From contig NZ_JALJWF010000001.1 in assembly GCF_024168645.1 (NCBI RefSeq), positions 62,001-126,000 of the forward strand: a stretch of DNA of 64,000 bases, given 5' to 3'. The notes beneath the pieces were generated by a model. It searched no databases. It was not told the origin of the DNA and was given only the letters and a program-made list of their open reading frames with translations. Both the position numbers and the translations under genes were made by a program. Shown one piece after another: positions 1-7,148 of this stretch (its first letter is position 1; every line of letters starts with the position of its first letter). Origin of the DNA: Pseudomonas sp. GGS8. Its GTDB lineage: Bacteria > Pseudomonadota > Gammaproteobacteria > Pseudomonadales > Pseudomonadaceae.

Positions 1-1691
1 CCCCTCGCGGCCCTGATGCGTGGGGTTTCCACAGCCAAGGCCCGATTGCCCTGGGCCATCGGCGCCTGAAAATCATGGACCTGTCGGACGGCTCGGCGCA
101 GCCGATGATCGATCACCAACTGGGCCTGTCCCTGGCCTTCAACGGCGCGATCTATAACTTCCCTGAACTGCGCACCGAGCTGGAAAGCCTCGGTTACGCC
201 TTCTATTCCGGTGGCGACACTGAAGTGCTGCTCAAGGGCTATCACGCCTGGAGGGAAGCGCTGTTACCCAAACTCAATGGCATGTTCGCCTTCGCCATTT
301 GGGAGCGTGACGCCCAGCGCCTGTTCATTGCCCGCGACCGTCTCGGTGTGAAGCCGCTGTACCTGTCACGCACCGGCCAGCGCCTGCGCTTTGCCTCGGC
401 TTTGCCGGCATTGCTCAAGGGCGGCGATATCAACCCGATCCTTGATCCGGTGGCGCTCAATCATTACTTGAATTTCCATGCGGTGGTCCCGGCCCCGCGC
501 ACCTTGCTGGCGGGCATCGAAAAGCTGCCCCCGGCGAGCTGGATGCGCATCGAAGCGGACGGCACCACCGAGCAGAAAACCTGGTGGACCCTGCCCTACG
601 GCCCACACGCGGACGAGCTGAATCTGACCCTCGAAGACTGGCGCGACCGCGTACTCGACAGCACCCGTGAAGCGGTGGCGATCCGTCAACGGGCGGCGGT
701 CGACGTCGGCGTGTTGTTGTCCGGTGGCGTCGATTCGAGTCTGCTGGTGGGGCTGTTGCGCGAAGTCGGGGTCGAAGATTTGTCGACCTTTTCCATCGGT
801 TTCCAGGATGCCGGCGGCGAGCGCGGTGACGAATTTCAGTATTCAGACCTGATCGCCAAGCACTACGGCACGCAGCATCACCAACTGCGCATCGACGAAG
901 AAGAAATCATCGAGCAACTTCCCGCGGCGTTCCGTGCCATGAACGAGCCGATGGTCAGCCATGACTGCATCGCCTTCTACCTGCTGTCCCGGGAAGTGGC
1001 CAAGCATTGCAAAGTGGTGCAGAGCGGCCAGGGCGCGGACGAGTTGTTCGCCGGTTATCACTGGTATCCGCAGGTGGATGGCGCAAGCGACCCGTACGCG
1101 GCGTATCGCGATGCGTTTTTCGACCGCAGCTACGCCGACTACGCGGCGACGGTGCAGCCAAAATGGCTGACGGCCAACGACGCGGCCGGCGACTTCGTGA
1201 AGGAGCATTTCGCCCAACCCGGTGCCGACGCGGCGGTGGACAAAGCCCTGCGTCTGGACAGCACCGTGATGCTGGTGGACGACCCGGTCAAACGGGTCGA
1301 CAACATGACCATGGCCTGGGGCCTGGAAGCGCGTACGCCGTTTCTCGACTATCGCCTGGTGGAATTGTCGGCGCGGGTGCCGGGCAAATTCAAGCTGCCG
1401 GATGGCGGCAAGCAAGTGTTGAAAGAAGCGGCGCGGCGGGTCATTCCAAGTGAGGTGATCGACCGCAAAAAAGGCTACTTCCCGGTGCCTGGCCTCAAGC
1501 ATTTGCAAGGCGACACGCTGAACTGGGTGCGCGAACTGTTGCTCGATCCGAGTCAGGATCGCGGCCTGTTCAACCCCGCCATGCTCGACCGCCTGCTGAC
1601 CGATCCGCTAGGTCAACTGACCCCGTTGCGCGGCTCCAAGCTGTGGCAATTGGCGGCCCTGAACCTGTGGCTCAGTGAACAAGGAATCTGA
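1..1691 (+). CDS. asnO: N-acetylglutaminylglutamine amidotransferase, asparagine-synthase family (5' partial)
   Basis: This enzyme amidates the dipeptide N-acetylglutaminylglutamine to NAGGN, a compatible solute made under osmotic stress. The open frame runs from base 3 without a start, so the N-terminus, including the expected catalytic Cys of the class II glutaminase, lies outside the window. The visible part begins in the glutaminase domain (RGPDAWGFHSQGP, then GHRRLKIMDL) and continues into the synthetase domain with the PP-loop LLSGGVDSSLL that binds ATP. Family assignment rests on the asparagine-synthase architecture and on the next two genes, which form the known NAGGN trio. The stop lies 3 bp before the synthetase gene, so the two are co-transcribed. 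An internal ATG at 75 is not the start, because the conserved glutaminase sequence continues upstream of it. Confidence 0.9.
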   Translation, partial: PRGPDAWGFHSQGPIALGHRRLKIMDLSDGSAQPMIDHQLGLSLAFNGAIYNFPELRTELESLGYAFYSGGDTEVLLKGYHAWREALLPKLNGMFAFAIWERDAQRLFIARDRLGVKPLYLSRTGQRLRFASALPALLKGGDINPILDPVALNHYLNFHAVVPAPRTLLAGIEKLPPASWMRIEADGTTEQKTWWTLPYGPHADELNLTLEDWRDRVLDSTREAVAIRQRAAVDVGVLLSGGVDSSLLVGLLREVGVEDLSTFSIGFQDAGGERGDEFQYSDLIAKHYGTQHHQLRIDEEEIIEQLPAAFRAMNEPMVSHDCIAFYLLSREVAKHCKVVQSGQGADELFAGYHWYPQVDGASDPYAAYRDAFFDRSYADYAATVQPKWLTANDAAGDFVKEHFAQPGADAAVDKALRLDSTVMLVDDPVKRVDNMTMAWGLEARTPFLDYRLVELSARVPGKFKLPDGGKQVLKEAARRVIPSEVIDRKKGYFPVPGLKHLQGDTLNWVRELLLDPSQDRGLFNPAMLDRLLTDPLGQLTPLRGSKLWQLAALNLWLSEQGI

Positions 1692-1694
1692 TCG

Positions 1695-3443
1695 ATGAAA
1701 CCCCACGCCACGGCTTACAGCCAACGCTTGTTGCGCGGTCAGGCCCCCTCCTACGAACGCTTGCAGGCACGCCTGGCCGAAGACGGCAGTGCATTGAGCC
1801 CAGCGCCCATCGCCGTGCATTGCGGTTGGGGCCGGTTGCTGATCGGCCACACCTTTCCCGATGCGGCGAGCCTTGCCCAAGAGTTGCTCAATGAGCAGCC
1901 CGGTGAACGGGACATTGCCTTGTACGTCGCGGCCCCTCAGCAAGTGTTGGGGCTGGAACCGGCGCAACTGTTTCTCGACCCGTCCGATACTTTGCGCCTG
2001 TGGTTCAGCGATTACCGTCAGGCCACCCGGGTGTTTCGCGGCTTCCGCATTCGTCGGGCGCAAAGCGAGGCGGACTGGCAGGCGATCAATCAGCTGTATC
2101 AGGCCCGCGGCATGCTACCGATCGATGCGAGCTTGCTGACGCCCCATCACCAGGGCGGCCCGGTTTACTGGCTGGCCGAAGATGAGGACAGCGGCGCAAT
2201 CATCGGCAGCGTCATGGGCCTCAATCATCACAAGGCATTCAACGATCCGGAAAACGGCAGCAGCCTGTGGTGCCTGGCGGTGGATCCGCAATGTTCTCGC
2301 CCGGGCGTCGGTGAAGTGCTGGTGCGGCACTTGATCGAACACTTCATGAGTCGCGGGCTGAGTTACCTGGACCTGTCGGTGCTGCACAACAACCGTCAGG
2401 CGAAAAGCCTTTACGCCAAGCTCGGTTTTCGCAATTTGTCGACCTTTGCGATCAAGCGCAAGAACGGCATCAACCAACCGTTGTTTCTCGGCCCCGGTCC
2501 GCAAGCCGAGTTCAATCCGTATGCGCGGATCATCGTCGAGGAGGCTCATCGGCGTGGCATTGAGGTACAGGTGGACGACGCTCAGGCCGGTCTGTTTACC
2601 TTGATTCACGGCAGTCGCCGGGTGCGTTGCCGCGAATCCCTGAGCGATCTGACCAGCGCCATCAGCATGACCTTGTGCCAGGACAAAAGCCTGACCCACA
2701 AGGTGCTGAAAAACGCCGGCCTCAAACTGCCGGCCCAACAACTGGCGGGGAGCGCGGACGACAACCTGGCGTTTCTCGACGAGCATGAACGGGTGGTGGT
2801 CAAACCGCTGGACGGTGAACAGGGCCAAGGGGTAGCGGTGGATTTACGCAGCATTGAGGAGGTCCAGCAAGCCATCGAAAACGCCCGCGCATTCGACAGT
2901 CGAGTGCTGCTGGAAAGTTTTCACGAAGGCCTCGATTTGCGGATTCTGGTAATCGGATTCGAAGTGGTCGCTGCCGCTATTCGCCGGCCGGCGGAAGTGG
3001 TGGGCGATGGTCAGCATTCCATCGGTGCGCTGATCGAGGCCCAGAGCCGTCGCCGTCAGGCGGCGACTAGCGGTGAAAGCAAAATCCCGCTGGATCAGGA
3101 GACCCAGCGCACCTTGCAGGCGGCGGGTTATGACTACGGCAGCATTCTGTCGGCCGGTGAGCACTTGTTCGTACGACGCACGGCGAATCTTCATACCGGC
3201 GGCATTCTTGAAGACGTCACGGCGATTCTGCATCCAGCCTTGGTGGACGCGGCGGTGCGCGCGGCGCGGGCGCTGGATATTCCGATGGTCGGGCTCGACC
3301 TGATGGTGCCGGCCGCCGACCAGCCGGAGTATGTGTTTATCGAAGCCAATGAACGCGCCGGCCTGGCCAACCATGAGCCGCAGCCGACGGCCGAGCGGTT
3401 TGTGGATTTGTTGTTTGCGCATAGTCAGCCGGCAGTTTCATAA
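1695..3443 (+). CDS. ngg: N-acetylglutaminylglutamine synthetase (GNAT plus ATP-grasp fusion)
   Basis: This 582-residue bifunctional cytoplasmic protein builds N-acetylglutaminylglutamine from glutamine and an acetyl donor. A GNAT acetyltransferase domain lies around residues 115-255 (for example WCLAVDPQCSRPGVGEVLVRH, an acetyl-CoA loop, and LHNNRQAKSLYAKLGF). A C-terminal ATP-grasp domain covers about residues 300-570 (VVKPLDGEQGQGVAVD, and the metal-binding end VFIEANERAGL). The gene starts 3 bp after the amidotransferase stop and precedes an M42 peptidase. This order is diagnostic for the osmoprotectant trio (genes also called asnO/ngs in the literature). Expression is expected to be osmotically induced; no regulatory site is visible because the promoter is upstream of the window. 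Confidence 0.92.
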   Translation: MKPHATAYSQRLLRGQAPSYERLQARLAEDGSALSPAPIAVHCGWGRLLIGHTFPDAASLAQELLNEQPGERDIALYVAAPQQVLGLEPAQLFLDPSDTLRLWFSDYRQATRVFRGFRIRRAQSEADWQAINQLYQARGMLPIDASLLTPHHQGGPVYWLAEDEDSGAIIGSVMGLNHHKAFNDPENGSSLWCLAVDPQCSRPGVGEVLVRHLIEHFMSRGLSYLDLSVLHNNRQAKSLYAKLGFRNLSTFAIKRKNGINQPLFLGPGPQAEFNPYARIIVEEAHRRGIEVQVDDAQAGLFTLIHGSRRVRCRESLSDLTSAISMTLCQDKSLTHKVLKNAGLKLPAQQLAGSADDNLAFLDEHERVVVKPLDGEQGQGVAVDLRSIEEVQQAIENARAFDSRVLLESFHEGLDLRILVIGFEVVAAAIRRPAEVVGDGQHSIGALIEAQSRRRQAATSGESKIPLDQETQRTLQAAGYDYGSILSAGEHLFVRRTANLHTGGILEDVTAILHPALVDAAVRAARALDIPMVGLDLMVPAADQPEYVFIEANERAGLANHEPQPTAERFVDLLFAHSQPAVS

Positions 3444-3464
3444 AGGTATGTCGCCTGAACTGAC

Positions 3465-3533
3465 GCCATCGCGGGCAAGCCCGCTCCCACAGGGTACGCG
3501 GCCAACTGTGGGAGCGGGCTTGCCCGCGATGGC
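3465..3533. repeat. REPIN, class A (paired inverted REP)
   Basis: Two copies of the P. fluorescens REP core GCGGGCAAGCCCGCTCCCAC lie in inverted orientation with short GCCATC/GATGGC ends, so the whole element can fold into a long hairpin. It sits between ngg and the M42 peptidase gene, inside the likely NAGGN operon, where it could damp read-through or protect the upstream mRNA 3' end. Confidence 0.93.
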
Positions 3534-3604
3534 GGCCTGACAGGCAACGTAGATTCCCCCTCCTCATCGAAACCATCGATGCCCTCACCCCATCAGGAGT
3601 TTCC

Positions 3605-4795
3605 ATGACCAGCAAAATCCCTGAACCGGATCTCAACTACCTGCAAAAAGTCCTGCTGGAAATGCTCGCCATTCCCAGCCCCACCGGGTTCACCGACACC
3701 ATCGTGCGGTACGTCGCCGAGCGCCTTGAAGAGCTGGGCATTCCCTTTGAAATGACCCGTCGCGGCACCATCCGCGCCACCCTCAAGGGCAAGAAGAACA
3801 GCCCGGACAGAGCGGTTTCCGCCCATCTCGATACCATTGGCGCGGCGGTTCGCGCGATCAAGGACAATGGGCGCCTGACCCTGGCGCCGGTCGGCTGCTG
3901 GTCCAGCCGTTTTGCCGAGGGCAGCCGCGTCAGTCTGTTCACCGACAACGGCGTGATCCGCGGCAGCGTGTTGCCGCTGATGGCTTCCGGGCACGCGTTC
4001 AACACCGCCGTGGATGAAATGCCGATCAGTTGGGATCACATCGAATTGCGCCTGGACGCCTATTGCGCCACTCGCGCCGATTGCGACTCGCTGGGGATCA
4101 GCGTCGGCGATTTCGTTGCCTTCGACCCGTTGCCGGAGTTCACCGAAAGCGGCCACATCAGCGCCCGTCACCTCGATGACAAGGCCGGCGTTGCCGCGCT
4201 GCTGGCGGCACTGAAAGCGATTGTCGACAGCGGCGAAGAGTTGATGATCGACTGCCATCCGCTGTTCACCATCACCGAGGAAACCGGCAGCGGTGCGGCC
4301 GCTGCCCTGCCCTGGGATGTCAGCGAATTCGTCGGCATCGACATCGCGCCGGTCGCGCCCGGCCAGCATTCCAGCGAACACGCGGTGAGTGTGGCGATGC
4401 AGGATTCCGGCGGGCCTTATGACTATCATCTGTCGCGGCACCTGCTACGCTTGGCCGCTGACAACGAACTGCCGGCGCGTCGGGACCTGTTTCGTTATTA
4501 CTTCAGCGATGCTCACTCGGCCGTCACCGCCGGCCACGACATTCGTACCGCGCTGCTGGCCTTCGGTTGCGACGCCACCCACGGCTACGAACGCACCCAC
4601 ATCGACAGCCTCGCCGCTCTCAGCCGTTTGCTCGGCGCCTACATTCTCAGCCCGCCGGTATTCGCCAGCGATGCACAACCAGCCACGGGATCGCTGGAGC
4701 GGTTCAGTCACCAGATCGAGCACGAGACGCAGATGGAAAGCGATACCCGGGTGCCATCGGTGGATAGCCTGCTGGGACAGCGCACAGAAAGCTGA
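3605..4795 (+). CDS. M42-family metallopeptidase of the NAGGN osmoprotectant system
   Basis: This 396-residue member of the M42 family (co-catalytic zinc or cobalt aminopeptidases) is the third gene of the NAGGN trio. Its exact role there is not established; turnover of the solute or its precursors is a plausible inference. Metal-site motifs are visible: SAHLDTIG (HxD), RHLDDKAGVAAL (bridging Asp), ITEETGSG (catalytic and metal Glu), GIDIAPV, and a C-terminal SDAHSAVTAG His. The start is set by AGGAG at 3595-3599. The C-terminal 45 residues are a low-conservation tail. A REPIN separates it from ngg. Confidence 0.88.
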   Translation: MTSKIPEPDLNYLQKVLLEMLAIPSPTGFTDTIVRYVAERLEELGIPFEMTRRGTIRATLKGKKNSPDRAVSAHLDTIGAAVRAIKDNGRLTLAPVGCWSSRFAEGSRVSLFTDNGVIRGSVLPLMASGHAFNTAVDEMPISWDHIELRLDAYCATRADCDSLGISVGDFVAFDPLPEFTESGHISARHLDDKAGVAALLAALKAIVDSGEELMIDCHPLFTITEETGSGAAAALPWDVSEFVGIDIAPVAPGQHSSEHAVSVAMQDSGGPYDYHLSRHLLRLAADNELPARRDLFRYYFSDAHSAVTAGHDIRTALLAFGCDATHGYERTHIDSLAALSRLLGAYILSPPVFASDAQPATGSLERFSHQIEHETQMESDTRVPSVDSLLGQRTES

Positions 4796-4860
4796 GGCGG
4801 ACACTGGTGATGTGTTCATATCCGCCGTAGCATCGCGCCAATGTTTAACCGAGGTGCCTT

Positions 4861-5088
4861 ATGCTGATCCCCCACGACCAACTTGAAGTCGACACCCTGA
4901 CCCGCCTGATCGAGGATTTCGTGACCCGTGACGGCACGGACAACGGCGATGACACGCCGCTGGAAACCCGAGTGTTGCGTGTCCGTCAGGCATTGACCAA
5001 GGGCCAGGCGCTGATCGTCTTCGATCCGGAAAGCGAGCAATGCCAGTTGATGCTCAAACACGATGTGCCCAAGCACCTGTTCGACTGA
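4861..5088 (+). CDS. YheU family protein (UPF0270)
   Basis: This 75-residue acidic protein has unknown function. It begins MLIPHDQLEVDTLTRLIEDF and continues with a REGTDYG-like segment (VTRDGTDNGDD), the layout of E. coli YheU. An AGGTG Shine-Dalgarno lies 5 bp before the ATG. It converges with the csrA-like gene, whose stop is only 1 bp away, so the two transcripts end tail to tail. Confidence 0.85.
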   Translation: MLIPHDQLEVDTLTRLIEDFVTRDGTDNGDDTPLETRVLRVRQALTKGQALIVFDPESEQCQLMLKHDVPKHLFD

Positions 5089-5089
5089 G

Positions 5090-5275
5090 TCAACGAACTT
5101 TGGCTTTCGCCTGTTTGATCTGAATGCGCTCGTAGACTTCGGCGCGGTGTACGTTGACCTGCTGTGGCGCTTCGACACCGAAGCGCACGCTGCTTCCATT
5201 GACGGCGAGCACCCGCACGGAAATGTTGTCACCTATGGATATCATCTCGCCCACAACGCGACTGAGTACAAGCAT
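5090..5275 (-). CDS. csrA: CsrA/RsmA family post-transcriptional regulator (paralogue)
   Basis: This 61-residue RNA-binding homodimer represses or stabilises target mRNAs by binding GGA motifs near ribosome binding sites in the Gac/Rsm network. The five-strand CsrA fold is recognisable (MLVLSRVVGE, IGDNISVRVL, VRFGVEAP, VHRAEVYERI) with the key Arg44 in VHRAE. It is divergent from canonical RsmA (MLILTRRVGE) and has a basic C-terminal tail, so it is likely one of the accessory Rsm paralogues of fluorescent pseudomonads. The start is chosen at 5275, not 5284, because AAGGA lies 8 nt before the second ATG but directly abuts the first. A hairpin overlaps that AAGGA (separate entry). Confidence 0.85.
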   Translation of the reverse strand: MLVLSRVVGEMISIGDNISVRVLAVNGSSVRFGVEAPQQVNVHRAEVYERIQIKQAKAKVR

Positions 5276-5283
5276 GGCATTCA

Positions 5284-5309
5284 TCCTTCAGGGTTAGCGG
5301 ACCCTGAAG
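5284..5309 (-). promoter_or_regulatory. Hairpin occluding the csrA-like Shine-Dalgarno
   Basis: On the minus strand CTTCAGGGT and ACCCTGAAG pair perfectly (9 bp) around a 6-nt loop at 5286-5309. The last stem bases AAG are the first three of the AAGGA ribosome binding site (5284-5288). This would lower translation unless opened, a plausible autoregulatory or titration element. Function is inferred. Confidence 0.5.
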
Positions 5310-5428
5310 ATGCCCGGCGCGTAGCGGGTCTTCAATGCAGAAGCGGCAAATCAGTCCCGCCCTACAGCGCAGACAGCAGTGCCCTGACGGACGAGTCCGA
5401 CAAACCGCTTGAATGAAGGACCGATCCT

Positions 5429-5761
5429 TCAGGAAGCGGCAAGGCGCGGACCAAACAGAATGACACTCGCCCCAAGCACACACAGTGCCACGCCGAGCCA
5501 GTCCGAGCCCAGTGGACGAATCCGCTCGACCACCGCCAGCCAGCCAATCGAGGCGATGATGTAAATGCCACCGTAGGCGGCATAGGCGCGGCCGGCATAG
5601 CTCGCTTCGACCCGGGTCAGCAGTAGCGCAAACAAGGTCAGGCTGAGTAAGGCCGGGATGACCCACCACACGCTTTTACCCTGGCGCAGCCACATCCAGA
5701 AAGCGAAACAGCCGGCGATTTCGAACAGCGCGGCGAGGAAAAACCACAGGTAATTGAGCAT
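5429..5761 (-). CDS. YnfA family inner-membrane protein (UPF0060)
   Basis: This 110-residue protein has four predicted transmembrane helices ([67 protein letters not shown]), matching the YnfA family. YnfA is structurally a small-multidrug-resistance-like protein, and some enterobacterial members export drugs. Single gene; only a weak Shine-Dalgarno is visible. Substrate unknown. Confidence 0.87.
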   Translation of the reverse strand: MLNYLWFFLAALFEIAGCFAFWMWLRQGKSVWWVIPALLSLTLFALLLTRVEASYAGRAYAAYGGIYIIASIGWLAVVERIRPLGSDWLGVALCVLGASVILFGPRLAAS

Positions 5762-5825
5762 GCAGACGTCTCGTTAGGATGACCGATTGCGGCCACCCTA
5801 ACGATGGTGTTGCGCACGGGCAAGT

Positions 5826-6641
5826 TCAGCCTGCGTTTTGTTTGGCCTTGGCGCGCATTTTGTCGGCCATCACCGTCATTTCGTTATAGAGCAGTTGCGG
5901 GTCTTTCTGCTTGATTGCCCAGGCCATGCGGCCCTGTTCGTGAGGCAGGATCAAGAATTCGCCAGCGGCGACCTGCTGATAGATGTAGTCGGCAATGTCG
6001 GCAGCGGTGATCGGCGAGCTCTCCAGCAATTTGCCGACCTGGGCTTTCATGGCCGGGGTCGGGCCACGAAAGGAGTCCAGCAGGTTGGTCTGGAAAAACG
6101 ACGGGCAGACCACATGTACGCTGACTTCCTCGTGGGCCAATTCAATCAGCAAACTTTCGGACAACGCCACCACTCCCGCCTTGGCCACGTTGTAGTTGCT
6201 CATGGCCGGGCCTTGCATCAGCGCCGCCATCGAGGCGATGTTGATGATCTTGCCTTTGCTTTTCTCCAGCAGCGGCAGGAAGGCCTTGCAGCCCTTGACC
6301 ACGCCCATCAGGTTGATCGCGATCTGCCAGTCCCAGTCTTCCAGCGACAGTTCACTGAAGAACCCACCCGAGGCCACACCGGCGTTGTTGACGATGACGT
6401 CGATGCCGCCGAGTTTCTCTTCGCAGGCTTGGGCGAAAGCGGTCAGTTGGCTGTAGTCGCGCACATCACAGCGCTGTATGAAACCGTCACCGCCGGCTTC
6501 GCGAACCAGCTTCAAGGTTTCTTGCAAGCCGGGCTCACTGACATCCGACAAGGCCAGCTGCCAGCCTTCACGCGCCCAGCGCAGCGCGATTTCGCGACCC
6601 AGGCCGGAGCCCGCGCCAGTGATCATCATGCGATTTTGCAT
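5826..6641 (-). CDS. SDR family oxidoreductase
   Basis: This 271-residue classical short-chain dehydrogenase has the NAD(P)-binding TGAGSGLGREI at residues 7-17, NNAG after strand 4, and the catalytic Ser plus YxxxK (SNYNVAKAG). The start at 6641 is chosen because the Rossmann strand MQNRMMITGAG begins there. The open frame extends 56 codons further upstream but that part has no SDR homology. AAGG lies 9 nt upstream. Substrate not deducible. Confidence 0.85.
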   Translation of the reverse strand: MQNRMMITGAGSGLGREIALRWAREGWQLALSDVSEPGLQETLKLVREAGGDGFIQRCDVRDYSQLTAFAQACEEKLGGIDVIVNNAGVASGGFFSELSLEDWDWQIAINLMGVVKGCKAFLPLLEKSKGKIINIASMAALMQGPAMSNYNVAKAGVVALSESLLIELAHEEVSVHVVCPSFFQTNLLDSFRGPTPAMKAQVGKLLESSPITAADIADYIYQQVAAGEFLILPHEQGRMAWAIKQKDPQLLYNEMTVMADKMRAKAKQNAG

Positions 6642-6935
6642 AGCAAACAGCCTTGTTGTTCCGGGGAAGATGCACCGAGTGTAGCGAAGGATAATGCGCG
6701 ACCCACGCTCCATCAGAGTGCTGAATGGCCAGCGATGAACCACGGCGCGGTAGGGCTGTTTCAACGTTGAGACGCAGTAAAAGAAATAAGCGTGCTTTCC
6801 AAATAACATTAAAAAAACTTGGAATTTTTTCTTATATCCATGAGTCGGATTTTGTAAGCAGCTAGGATTAATACACGTCCAGCTGATGGCTAAAACCCTA
6901 GGTCAATCCACAATGCTTCCAGCAAGGAAATAGAC
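6642..6935. other. Divergent intergenic region, SDR / DUF3309
   Basis: About 290 bp with an AT-rich centre (6800-6840) that probably holds promoters for both flanking genes. No convincing operator, repeat or small RNA is visible. Confidence 0.5.
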
Positions 6936-7088
6936 ATGGGCACAATTCTTATCGTTATTCTTATTCTGTTGTTGATAGGTGGTTTGCCGGTCTTCCCGCA
7001 CTCCAGAAGTTGGGGTTACGGCCCGTCCGGTATCATCGGCGTGGTGTTGGTGGTGCTGTTGATCCTGCTGCTGCTTGGCAAGATATAA
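6936..7088 (+). CDS. DUF3309 family small membrane peptide
   Basis: A 50-residue peptide, MGTILIVILILLLIGGLP then FPHSRSWGYGPSGIIG then VVLVVLLILLLLGKI: two hydrophobic helices joined by a conserved Trp-Gly-Tyr-Gly-Pro-Ser-Gly loop, the pattern of DUF3309. AAGGA is 8 nt upstream of the ATG. The function of the family is unknown; a location in the inner membrane is expected. Such short hydrophobic genes are often missed by length cut-offs. Confidence 0.88.
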   Translation: MGTILIVILILLLIGGLPVFPHSRSWGYGPSGIIGVVLVVLLILLLLGKI

Positions 7089-7100
7089 AGATTTTTCCGG

Positions 7101-7135
7101 CAAAAAAAAGAGGCCCTGCGAAGGGCCTCTTTCCA
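7101..7135 (-). terminator. Bidirectional intrinsic terminator
   Basis: AAAGAGGCCCT / AGGGCCTCTTT stem with a GCGA loop. On the minus strand it is followed by a run of eight T, so it ends the LTA-synthase-like gene, and it can also end the convergent DUF3309 transcript. Confidence 0.88.
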
Positions 7136-7148
7136 ATTGCGTCAATAG

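Noticed and set aside
3465..3533. CRISPR-like palindromic repeat
   Set aside because: Only two arms in inverted, not direct, orientation; the sequence is a known type of Pseudomonas REP and there are no cas genes.
5388..5411. Hammerhead-ribozyme-like string CTGACGGACGAGTCCGAC
   Set aside because: The invariant CUGANGA and GAAA core is not complete and flanking helices are missing; it is a simple GGAC/GTCC hairpin.
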